64,000 bases of DNA from Algibacter miyuki (GTDB lineage: Bacteria; Bacteroidota; Bacteroidia; Flavobacteriales; Flavobacteriaceae): NCBI RefSeq assembly GCF_042427745.1, contig NZ_JBHMFA010000015.1, one strand, 5' to 3'. The notes under the pieces were generated by a model. The model did not search any database and was not told where the DNA came from. It saw only the letters and a program-made list of their open reading frames with translations. How positions within the stretch are numbered: the stretch's first letter is position 1; every line of letters starts with the position of its first letter. Shown here piece by piece: positions 35,999 to 44,737 of the stretch. Both the position numbers and the translations under genes were made by a program.

Positions 35999-37138
35999 GT
36001 GAATAATTTGAAAAAGATAATAACCAAGTATATAGTTAATACAATTACAGAAGACGAGCAAAATTTGCTTAACGAGTGGCTTAAAGATCGTGATAACCAA
36101 AAGGAGTTTAAAAGGTATGTTTTAGATTATCATGATGTTAAAATGGCTTTATATAAAAATGATGTAGATAAAGCATATAGAAATGTAAAGGAAGCTATTA
36201 ATAATAGCAAACAGAAAGTTATCCCAATTTATAGAAAGAAATTCTTCAAATATGCTGCGGCTGTTTTGGTTTTAGTTTCTTCAAGTTTTTTCTTCTTATC
36301 AAAAAATACTCCAGTTGAAAATAATAATGTATCTATTAATCCGGGTACAGATAAAGCGATATTAACGCTTGCTAATGGCACAGAACTTCTTTTAGATAGT
36401 GTAACAAATTATCAAGATAAATTGATAACGAGCACAGGTAAAGAAATAATATATACACCTTCTGAAAACAAAACAAATACGGTTGAGTATAATTATTTAA
36501 CCATTCCAAGAGGCGGGCAGTACCATATTGTTTTATCCGATGATACGGAAGTTTGGGTAAATTCAGAGTCTCAATTAAAATATCCAGTAAATTTTATAGA
36601 AGGACAACCAAGAGATGTTGAGTTGGTTTATGGTGAAGCTTATTTTGAAGTATCGCCAAGCACAGAACATGGTGGAGCGAAATTTCGTGTTATAAATGAA
36701 AATCAAACCATTGAGGTTTTAGGAACAAAATTCAATGTTAAGGCCTACAAAGAAGAACCTCATATTTATACCACACTTGTAGAGGGGAAAGTTTCTGTAA
36801 ATACAAAATTGGATGCTAAATTATTAGTACCTAATAAGCAATCTGTTTTTAGTTTGAAAAATGAAAATTTGAGTATTCAGGACGTCGATGTTAAAATCGA
36901 AATAGCATGGATACATGGCGAATTTGTTTTTCAGAAAAAATCACTAAAAGACATTGCTACAGTATTAGGGCGTTGGTATAACGTTGATTTCGAATTTTTA
37001 AATGATACCATTGCCGAACAAAAATTTAATGGAGAATTAAAGAAAAGTCAAAACTTGGAAAATATCCTGAAACTTATTCAGGATACCAATAAAATTAAAT
37101 CTTATGAAATGAAAGGAAATTCAGTTTTTCTGAAATAA
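35999..37138 (+). CDS. FecR-type anti-sigma factor, copy 2
   Basis: The 379-residue protein is a paralogue of the one at 26976. It has an N-terminal anti-sigma domain, a membrane helix near residues 84-101 (AAAVLVLVSSSFFFLS), and a periplasmic FecR domain with 'YNYLTIPRGGQYHIVLSDD' and 'VELVYGEAYFEV', plus a DUF4974-like end. The start given here is GTG. Alignment with copy 1 (TTG-AAA-A..) suggests that the TTG at 36008 could be the real start, three codons later. Either way there is no ATG. It should transmit the signal from the STN domain of the SusC protein at 37231 to the sigma factor encoded divergently. Confidence 0.9.
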   Translation: MNNLKKIITKYIVNTITEDEQNLLNEWLKDRDNQKEFKRYVLDYHDVKMALYKNDVDKAYRNVKEAINNSKQKVIPIYRKKFFKYAAAVLVLVSSSFFFLSKNTPVENNNVSINPGTDKAILTLANGTELLLDSVTNYQDKLITSTGKEIIYTPSENKTNTVEYNYLTIPRGGQYHIVLSDDTEVWVNSESQLKYPVNFIEGQPRDVELVYGEAYFEVSPSTEHGGAKFRVINENQTIEVLGTKFNVKAYKEEPHIYTTLVEGKVSVNTKLDAKLLVPNKQSVFSLKNENLSIQDVDVKIEIAWIHGEFVFQKKSLKDIATVLGRWYNVDFEFLNDTIAEQKFNGELKKSQNLENILKLIQDTNKIKSYEMKGNSVFLK

Positions 37139-37230
37139 AAAATAGGGGAAAGAATAGGAACACTAACTAAGAATATTCTTCTCTTATAAGTTTAAAAACA
37201 ATTAATTAACTAACCAATTTATGTAAATTT

Positions 37231-40200
37231 ATGAAAATTAATCAAACAAACGCCCGTCTCATTTTTGGTAAGCGGTTCTTAAAAATTATCATGCGAACAT
37301 TTCTCTTTACTTTTTGCTTAACAGTATTTGGTCTCTCACCAAATAACTCGATCTCTCAAAGCGCGAAAATTATTATAGAGACCGATAAAACAGTATCTGT
37401 TGATGAGGTTTTTAAAATGATAAGCGACCAAACGGATTACAATTTTATTTATTCAGATGATTGCTTTGAATCCATATCAGAAGTTCATTTGAAAAAAGGA
37501 AAAGTTAAGGTATCTAAACTTTTAGAAGACTGTGTAACTTCAAACAATCTTAGTTTTGTGATATCGGAAGAACACACAATTATTATTAAACAACCAGTAG
37601 TTGAAAAACAACAAGACATTATTGTTTCTGGTCTTGTTACCGATGAGCAAGGTGTGCCATTGGCAGGTGCTACAGTAAAAGTGAAAAACAAAAATGTGGG
37701 TACTTTTACTAATTTTGATGGGGCTTATAAAATAAAAGCTTCGGAAAACACAACATTAATTTTTAGTTCTATGGGTTTTGTTACTCAGGAAGTTGCTGTT
37801 AATGGGCTTAGTGTTGTTAATGTTATTTTAATAGAAGACATTTCGGCATTAAATGAAGTTGTTATTAATGGTTATCAAACCAAAGATAAACGCGAAACAA
37901 GTAGTGCTGTAACCGTAATTAAAACTAGCGAAATTGATGTTGTGGGTAGTTCCAGTATTGAAAACATGATACAAGGGCAAATTGCAGGTGTAAGTGTTGT
38001 TAATAGTAGTGCAGAGCCAGGAACCGCGGCAAGAATCAGAATTAGAGGAACGGCTACCCTTAGTGGTAATGCAGAACCTATTTGGGTGGTTGATGGTGTT
38101 GTACTAGAAAGTGGGGTTCCTGCAACTCCTGCAGAACTTAATGATCCTGATTTTTTAAAATCATTTAACAGTTCAATAGGTGGGGTTAACCCAAACGATA
38201 TTGAATCGCTTACTATATTAAAAGATGCATCGGCTACAGCTATTTATGGAACAAGAGCGGCCAACGGTGTTATTGTGGTGACAACGAAAAAAGGAAAAAG
38301 AGGAAAGCCAAGAATATCTATAAACCATACATCAGGAATTCAACCAAGACCTACCTATGAAGATTTTGACTTAATGAACTCACAAGAACGCGCTCAGTTT
38401 TCATTTGAATTACTTGAGGATCAAATTCCGCTTCATGGCGTAGTAGGTGTTGCATATTATGATGGTTTATTTACCCGTGGCGGACTTAGCGAGGAAGATT
38501 ATATTGCTGGTATACGATACACGTCTGAATTAAATGAAGATTGGTTTGATTTATTATTCCGTAATGCCGTTACAAATACTACTGATTTTAGTGTTTCTGG
38601 TGGTTCTGATAAAAGTAATTATTATACTTCGTTAAGTTACACAAGCCAGGATGGTATAGATAAAACAACTGATTATCAGAGTTATAATATTATGGCTAAG
38701 GTGAATACAGAACTTTCTAGTAAAGTTAATTTAGGAATTATTCTAAATGCTTCTAAAAGAGATAGGGAACAAAATTATACAACAAATGCTTTTGATTATG
38801 CATATACTAGATCAAGATCATTACCTGCATATAATGATGATGGAAGCTTGTTTTTTTATAGAGATGGGCAATACCAATACAGTTTTTTAAATGAACAAAA
38901 TACAACCAATCAAACTTCAAAACAAAATGAAACTAGAGCAACTGTTAGTTTAGATTATAAAATAACAGATTGGTTAACGTATAATGCACTTACAAGTTAT
39001 ACCTACTCTGGTAGTGTAATGCAACAGTATGCTACAGAAGCAAGTAACTATGTGTCTAAAATTCGAGGTTATAATTTAGGGGCAGGATCTGCAGGTCAGA
39101 TAGAAGATTCAAGCTTACCTTTTGGAGGTGTATATAATCAGACTGATTATACACAAAACTCTTATGTAACCAGAAACTCTTTAAACTCAAAGTTTAATCT
39201 ATTAGATGATTTATCTATAGATTTATTAGCGGGAACAGAGTTTAGAAATGTGGTTTATGATGGGCTTACTTCTCAAAATTACGGGTATTTACATGATAGA
39301 GGTCAGATTTTTTATAACCCACAAGAATCTGAAGAGCAAGGTGAAATTAAAAGAAACACGGTGTCTCGTTCTCTTAGTGATAGGTCTTTCATGTCGTATT
39401 TTGGAACATTCTCTTCAATGTTTAAGAATAAATATGTTATAAACGCCAATATTCGTTTTGATGGTTCTAACCTTTTCGGTTCTAATCCAGATTATAGATA
39501 CCTGCCACTTTGGTCGGTTTCAGGTAAATGGCATATTGATCAAGAATCTTTTTTAGACTCTGCTGATTTTATTGATGCACTTTCTATTAGAGCATCTTAC
39601 GGATTAAGAGGTAATATTGTACAGAACAGTTCTCCTCAAATCATATCTTCAGCTTTGGCTCCAAATAGTTATACCTTTTTAAATGAACAATATATTATTC
39701 AACCTGCCAATCCTGAATTAAAATGGGAAACCACAGAAACTGTAAATCTTGGAATTGATTTCTCTTTTTTTAATAGAAGATTATCTGGATCTCTAGATGT
39801 ATTTAAAGATTTCGGTAATGATTTGATTGCCTCTAAAAATGTATCCAGTGTAACAGGTTTTCAATCTAAACCAGTCAACTTTGCCAATATTACAACTGAA
39901 GGGATAGATATTGGGTTAAATGCTACCATTGTTAAATCGGAGAATTTTAAATATAATTTAGGAATAAATGCATCAATTACAGGTAGTGAGGTTACAAAGT
40001 CTTTTATAGAACCTAGCGTAGCAAGTCTTATATCATCAACCTATACCGTAGGAGAAGTTGTAGAAGGGAAACCTCTAAATTCCATGTATTCATATCGCTT
40101 TTCAAGACTAACAGATGAAGGTGCTGCATTGTTTTTTGATGGAGAAGGTAATGAATATGGTGTTGGGGATCCAGAGTTTTTTTCCAATATATATCAAAAT

Positions 40201-40746
40201 CCAGATGCTCTTAAGTATGAAGGTTCTAGAGTCCCAACTTCGACAATAGGTATTACTAACAGATTTAATTACAAAAATTTTCAACTATCTTTTTTACTTG
40301 TTGCTGGTCTAGATTATAAAATTAGACTTCAAAACCTTGCCTTTGATTCAGAGTATATTCAAGATGATTTTAATTTACGAAGAGGTGTTTCTAATAGATG
40401 GAGACAACCAGGTGATGAAAACACAGCAGATATCCCTTGGTTGGGCAATGGTTATTATATGCTTTACGAAAGTGATTTATTTAACAGTAGTGATGCTCAA
40501 ACTATTAATGGTAATTATTTAAGACTAAGAAATGTGTTATTTCAATATAGCTTCCCTAAAACTTTTATTGAAAAAGCAGGCATTTCTAACCTTGTTCTTA
40601 AGTTTCAAGCAGACAATCTATTCGTACTAGCAGACAAACGCTTAAATGGTATGGATCCAGAAACGGCTAATTTCAATACGTCTTTTTGGGGAAGTTCTCT
40701 ACCATTACCAAAAACATTCACATTTGGTGTTAGTTTAAATCTTTAA
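37231..40746 (+). CDS. susC: SusC/RagA-type TonB-dependent receptor with STN domain, module 2
   Basis: The 1171-residue protein has a signal sequence (MRTFLFTFCLTVFGL within the N-terminus), an STN domain at about 55-110 (SVDEVFKMISDQTDYNF), a carboxypeptidase-D-like domain (GLVTDEQGVPLAGATVKVK), a plug with 'SATAIYGTRAANGVIVV', and a large barrel ending 'LPKTFTFGVSLNL'. The N-terminal signalling part is close to that of module 1, while the plug and barrel are much more divergent, as expected if the modules share a signalling mechanism but take up different substrates. It is followed by its SusD partner after 2 bp. Confidence 0.95.
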   Translation: MKINQTNARLIFGKRFLKIIMRTFLFTFCLTVFGLSPNNSISQSAKIIIETDKTVSVDEVFKMISDQTDYNFIYSDDCFESISEVHLKKGKVKVSKLLEDCVTSNNLSFVISEEHTIIIKQPVVEKQQDIIVSGLVTDEQGVPLAGATVKVKNKNVGTFTNFDGAYKIKASENTTLIFSSMGFVTQEVAVNGLSVVNVILIEDISALNEVVINGYQTKDKRETSSAVTVIKTSEIDVVGSSSIENMIQGQIAGVSVVNSSAEPGTAARIRIRGTATLSGNAEPIWVVDGVVLESGVPATPAELNDPDFLKSFNSSIGGVNPNDIESLTILKDASATAIYGTRAANGVIVVTTKKGKRGKPRISINHTSGIQPRPTYEDFDLMNSQERAQFSFELLEDQIPLHGVVGVAYYDGLFTRGGLSEEDYIAGIRYTSELNEDWFDLLFRNAVTNTTDFSVSGGSDKSNYYTSLSYTSQDGIDKTTDYQSYNIMAKVNTELSSKVNLGIILNASKRDREQNYTTNAFDYAYTRSRSLPAYNDDGSLFFYRDGQYQYSFLNEQNTTNQTSKQNETRATVSLDYKITDWLTYNALTSYTYSGSVMQQYATEASNYVSKIRGYNLGAGSAGQIEDSSLPFGGVYNQTDYTQNSYVTRNSLNSKFNLLDDLSIDLLAGTEFRNVVYDGLTSQNYGYLHDRGQIFYNPQESEEQGEIKRNTVSRSLSDRSFMSYFGTFSSMFKNKYVINANIRFDGSNLFGSNPDYRYLPLWSVSGKWHIDQESFLDSADFIDALSIRASYGLRGNIVQNSSPQIISSALAPNSYTFLNEQYIIQPANPELKWETTETVNLGIDFSFFNRRLSGSLDVFKDFGNDLIASKNVSSVTGFQSKPVNFANITTEGIDIGLNATIVKSENFKYNLGINASITGSEVTKSFIEPSVASLISSTYTVGEVVEGKPLNSMYSYRFSRLTDEGAALFFDGEGNEYGVGDPEFFSNIYQNPDALKYEGSRVPTSTIGITNRFNYKNFQLSFLLVAGLDYKIRLQNLAFDSEYIQDDFNLRRGVSNRWRQPGDENTADIPWLGNGYYMLYESDLFNSSDAQTINGNYLRLRNVLFQYSFPKTFIEKAGISNLVLKFQADNLFVLADKRLNGMDPETANFNTSFWGSSLPLPKTFTFGVSLNL

Positions 40747-40748
40747 TA

Positions 40749-42281
40749 ATGAAAATTGAAAATAACATGAAAAATAGATATAAAATATTTCAAATAATTT
40801 TGGTAGTCCTACTTATTTTTGGTGAGCTATCATGCGAAAGCTACCTTGAAGAAGTTCCTCAAAATAAGTTAAATCCTACAACGGTTACTGACTATAGAGA
40901 ACTTTTAAATTATGGATACATTACAAAAGAACGAATCATGCCATATCTTGAAGCTCTTGGTGATGATGTAGATTTAAAGTTGGAAGATAGAGCACGTGAT
41001 GCCGTTAACGGTGATGCTTACATGAGTGCATACCTTTTTGAACCTACACACGAGACATCATTGGGAAGTGATGTTGCGTTTGCAAAACTTTATCAGAGTA
41101 TTTATTATGCCAATTTGGTTATCACTAGAATAGACGATGCAGAATCTGTTATTCTTGGTGATGACATGCAAGGTTATAAAGATAATTTAAAGGGAGAAGC
41201 CTATGCTTTAAGGGCTTTTTCATATTTCTATTTGGTTAACTTATATGGACAGCATTATGACCCAGCTACTGCAAGTTCAGATTTTGGAGTCCCTATTAAT
41301 TTCTCTACGGGGGCTGAAGATCAAGGATACCCTCGATCTACAGTAGAAGAAGTATATAATTTAATGGCATCAGATTTAGACAATGCAGTGAGCTTAATGG
41401 AAGCTAACACTATTGAAAAAACCTCTAAAATTCAGTTCAATGCACAAAGTGCAGGGGCTTTACAATCTAGAGTAGCCTTGTATATGCAGGAGTGGGATAA
41501 AACAATTGAAGCTGCTAGTAATGTTTTGGATGTTAACAATACAGTTAATGATATAACTGGTTTAACAGATATATTTAATGAGGATGAATACAGTGAATTT
41601 TTTTCATTAAGAGCTGGTCCAGATTATTTAGATGCCGATAATAGCAATATCTTTTTTGTCAATGGTGTTACAGAAAATATACCATTGGTAAACTATTATC
41701 CTACCTACACAACGTTCTCTGTGAATACAGAGTTAGAAGATTTGTATGATGAAGGTGATATAAGAAAATACTATTTTTTAGGTATACTAGATAGAGTTGT
41801 AAGCGGTGTAGCTTATCAAAAATTGGCTACATTAAAAAACAGATCAACCACGAGCTTTTTTGGACGTTATCAACCTACTACCTTTGATGGATATAGTCGA
41901 GTACTTAGAGTAGAAGAGGTATTATTGAATAGAGCAGAAGCTTATGCCAAAAACGGAGATTTACAATTAGCTATAAACGATCTTAATGCCATTAGAGTTA
42001 AAAAAATTGAACCTTCTTTTTATACAGATTTAGCTGTTGGAAGTTTTACTCAAGAAACTCTTATTGATTATATTCTTGAAGAACGAAGAAGAGAACTTTG
42101 TTTTGAAGGGCATCGTTTCTTTGATTTAAAACGTACCACCCGACCAGGAATGACTAGAATTGGTTATGAAGGTGATATTACTGTTGAGGGGATTTTATTA
42201 GAAGATGACCCTAGGTATGTATTACAGATTCCAGAAAAAGAACTTGAGGCAAATTCTGCTATAACTAGAGCACCTAGGTAA
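40749..42281 (+). CDS. susD: SusD/RagB-type substrate-binding lipoprotein, module 2
   Basis: The protein has 510 residues from the ATG at 40749. A second ATG at 40767 gives a tighter lipoprotein signal (MKNRYKIFQIILVVLLIF, then GELSC) and may be the true start. The mature part starts ESYLEEVPQNKLNP, like other SusD proteins. 'LKGEAYALRAFSYFYLVNLYG' and 'EERRRELCFEGHRFFDLKR' are the hallmark helices. It forms the lid of the adjacent SusC barrel. It lacks close similarity to the module 1 SusD in the middle, so the ligands probably differ. Confidence 0.94.
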   Translation: MKIENNMKNRYKIFQIILVVLLIFGELSCESYLEEVPQNKLNPTTVTDYRELLNYGYITKERIMPYLEALGDDVDLKLEDRARDAVNGDAYMSAYLFEPTHETSLGSDVAFAKLYQSIYYANLVITRIDDAESVILGDDMQGYKDNLKGEAYALRAFSYFYLVNLYGQHYDPATASSDFGVPINFSTGAEDQGYPRSTVEEVYNLMASDLDNAVSLMEANTIEKTSKIQFNAQSAGALQSRVALYMQEWDKTIEAASNVLDVNNTVNDITGLTDIFNEDEYSEFFSLRAGPDYLDADNSNIFFVNGVTENIPLVNYYPTYTTFSVNTELEDLYDEGDIRKYYFLGILDRVVSGVAYQKLATLKNRSTTSFFGRYQPTTFDGYSRVLRVEEVLLNRAEAYAKNGDLQLAINDLNAIRVKKIEPSFYTDLAVGSFTQETLIDYILEERRRELCFEGHRFFDLKRTTRPGMTRIGYEGDITVEGILLEDDPRYVLQIPEKELEANSAITRAPR

Positions 42282-42307
42282 TCAATTAAAACTTAAAACA
42301 AAAAATT

Positions 42308-43216
42308 ATGAAATTTATAATAAAATTAATATCACTATCAGTACTGATTTCTTTGTTTACAGCATGTGAAAGCGAAGAAGTTATAATTTCTGATTTCAAC
42401 GGCAAAGATCCGTTTCCACTTATTGAGGAAGGAACCACGGAAGCTAGTCAACTCGCTTTTGGTTTGCTAGAAGAACATGAATTACACATGTATTATGATC
42501 TTGAAGGCGAAGAGGCGCTTCAAACAGAGTATGGAGCAATATCTTTGGCATCAAGATTTGGAGATGGCATAATAGCAGCAGAAGAAGAACGGGCTGTCGT
42601 TTTCTTAAAGTTAATTGATGAAATGTTCGACCTATTTAGTGATTATAGAGAACTTCAGCTAGCTAGAAGATGGATGCTAGTTGGTAATGGGTTTTCGTCT
42701 AGTACTGCTGAGCAACTTAATACCTATGGTTATAGTAGAGATATTCTGTATTACAATACACAGGGTACACAAATACTTTCTAGTGTAAATAATACTTTTG
42801 AATTCGATTTATCATTAACCAAAGAGATGCTACTTTTTGCTTACTTTTATGCATATATTGATTATACTTATGATATTCCAGAAGAATTTAGCAGTATTTC
42901 TGGAGATATTTATAGGCAATATACTTTTCATAGTGTTCCATTTTACACATCAGCAACAGAATATGATGAAGAAGGAGCTACAGATGCTGGATTTGTGCAT
43001 CCATGGGGGCCGCAATCTATTTCACTTAAACCTCATGAAGATTGGGAATCTTATGTAGTATGGATCATTTCTAGACCAAAAGCAGAACGCGATGTTTGGT
43101 TAGACACAAAACCTCTTATTAAGGCTAAATACGATATTGTAGTTGAATCTATGATGACTGATTTAAACATGGATTTAGAAGCACTTTCAATCCAATGGCA
43201 GTCGGTAGGCATCTAA
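42308..43216 (+). CDS. Degenerate relative of SusCD-associated zinc metallohydrolase lipoproteins
   Basis: The 302-residue lipoprotein (FTAC, C20) resembles the SusC/SusD-associated zinc metallohydrolase lipoproteins (putative zinc-binding metallopeptidase family). The pattern 'PEEFSSISGDIY', then 'DAGFVHPWGPQS' and an acidic/aromatic segment 'HEDWESYVVWI', follows the family order. In the family these follow an HHEFAHIL-type zinc motif. Here the aligned positions 177-184 read FAYFYAYI, so the HExxH is replaced by AYFYA at 178-182. The fold seems kept but the metal site is lost, which suggests a binding rather than catalytic role. It lies between SusD and the thioredoxin-like genes, in line with a surface accessory protein of the import complex. 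Confidence 0.75.
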   Translation: MKFIIKLISLSVLISLFTACESEEVIISDFNGKDPFPLIEEGTTEASQLAFGLLEEHELHMYYDLEGEEALQTEYGAISLASRFGDGIIAAEEERAVVFLKLIDEMFDLFSDYRELQLARRWMLVGNGFSSSTAEQLNTYGYSRDILYYNTQGTQILSSVNNTFEFDLSLTKEMLLFAYFYAYIDYTYDIPEEFSSISGDIYRQYTFHSVPFYTSATEYDEEGATDAGFVHPWGPQSISLKPHEDWESYVVWIISRPKAERDVWLDTKPLIKAKYDIVVESMMTDLNMDLEALSIQWQSVGI

Positions 43217-43268
43217 ATTGATGAACACTATTACCATATTAATACATCTTATTACAATACTTAATTAA

Positions 43269-44648
43269 ATGAAAAAAACAATATTTAGTGTCGTACTGCT
43301 CTTGAGTCTTATGGCTTGTTCAAAAGTAACTCCAGTAGAATACGCTTTGTTTTCGGGTAAAATTGAAAATCTAGAAGCTAAGGTAATCACTTTAGAAAAA
43401 GCCGATCAATCCTTTAAAAAGGAAATTACGATTGAATCAAATGGTGCTTTTTCTGATACCATTCAGGCGAGTTCTGGAGTTTATCAACTTACAGTAGGTA
43501 AACACAGAGTTAATGTCTATTTAGAAAACGAGAATGTTATTAATCTTTCAGCCGATGCTAAAGATTTCAATGGTTCATTAGCGTTTTCGGGTAAAGGTGC
43601 TGAAACCACAAATTATATCACATTTAAAAATAAAAAGACAGCGGAATTACGTGGCGATAATAAATCGTTTTACACGTTGGAAGAAGCTGAATTTAAAAAG
43701 AAACTCAATGATATAAGTACGATACTAAATACTGTAATAGATACTACAAAAGGGATCGATCCTGAATTTAAAGCATTAGAAAAAAGGAATATTAATTACA
43801 CTTATTTATTACAATTGTCTCAATATGCAAGTGGAAAGCATCGTTATTGGACAAAAAATAATGATTATAAACCTTCAGAAGATTTTTTATCAGAATTAGA
43901 TGATTTAGATATTAATAATGAAAAAGATTTTGAACTTTCAAATGCATATAAACAACTAGTTACCGGTTATTATGTTAAAGAAATTAGTGCGCTAGCTAAA
44001 AAAGATTCTATTGAGTTTATGTATGCCAAGGTTAAAGTGCATGCAGCTATTCCGAATGAAAGCATTAAGAATGCGCTTATATTTTCTGGAGCTGAATATG
44101 GAATAACTAAAATAGAAAACGTAGAGGATTACTATAAAACCTTTATGAATGCTTCTACTAACGAAGAAAACAATGCGAAGCTTACAGCAACTTACAACAA
44201 GTTAATAGGGCTAAATAAAGGCAAACCATCACCAAAATTTGTGAATTACCAAAACCATGCTGGTGGCACATTATCTTTAGACGAGCTTAAAGGAAAATAT
44301 ACCTATATCGATATTTGGGCTACTTGGTGTGCACCTTGCTTAGCAGAAGTACCGTACTTAAAAAAGTTAGAAAAAACATATCACGGTAAAAACATTAATT
44401 TTTTGAGCGTATCTATTGATGTGCCAAAAGATGTTGAAAAATGGAAACAAATGATTGTTGATAAAGAATTAGGAGGCATTCAAGTCATTACTGATAAAGG
44501 TCCAACGGCTGAATTTATTCGAGATTATTTTGTGTCAACCATTCCACGTTTTATCTTAATAGATCCACAAGGCGCCGTAGTTGATAAAGATGCTCCACGC
44601 CCTTCAAGTCCAGAATTAATAGAATTATTTAATACGTTAAATATTTAA
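43269..44648 (+). CDS. TlpA-like thioredoxin-fold lipoprotein, module 2 copy A
   Basis: The 459-residue lipoprotein (LMAC lipobox) has an N-terminal beta domain of the DUF4369 kind, a helical middle, and a C-terminal thioredoxin-like domain with WATWCAPC (C354, C357) and the cis-proline region 'STIPRFILIDPQG'. It is very similar to the next gene and to the module 1 protein, so these are recent duplicates. Predicted role: thiol-disulfide exchange outside the cytoplasm, perhaps on a substrate or partner of the SusC/SusD complex. Fifty-two bp separate it from the upstream gene. Confidence 0.87.
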   Translation: MKKTIFSVVLLLSLMACSKVTPVEYALFSGKIENLEAKVITLEKADQSFKKEITIESNGAFSDTIQASSGVYQLTVGKHRVNVYLENENVINLSADAKDFNGSLAFSGKGAETTNYITFKNKKTAELRGDNKSFYTLEEAEFKKKLNDISTILNTVIDTTKGIDPEFKALEKRNINYTYLLQLSQYASGKHRYWTKNNDYKPSEDFLSELDDLDINNEKDFELSNAYKQLVTGYYVKEISALAKKDSIEFMYAKVKVHAAIPNESIKNALIFSGAEYGITKIENVEDYYKTFMNASTNEENNAKLTATYNKLIGLNKGKPSPKFVNYQNHAGGTLSLDELKGKYTYIDIWATWCAPCLAEVPYLKKLEKTYHGKNINFLSVSIDVPKDVEKWKQMIVDKELGGIQVITDKGPTAEFIRDYFVSTIPRFILIDPQGAVVDKDAPRPSSPELIELFNTLNI

Positions 44649-44737
44649 AAAATATTAATTCGATTTACTTTTTTTAATCACATGTATTCCATAATAAAAT
44701 CGTCATTAGTAATAAACAAAAAATAACCATCCATAAA

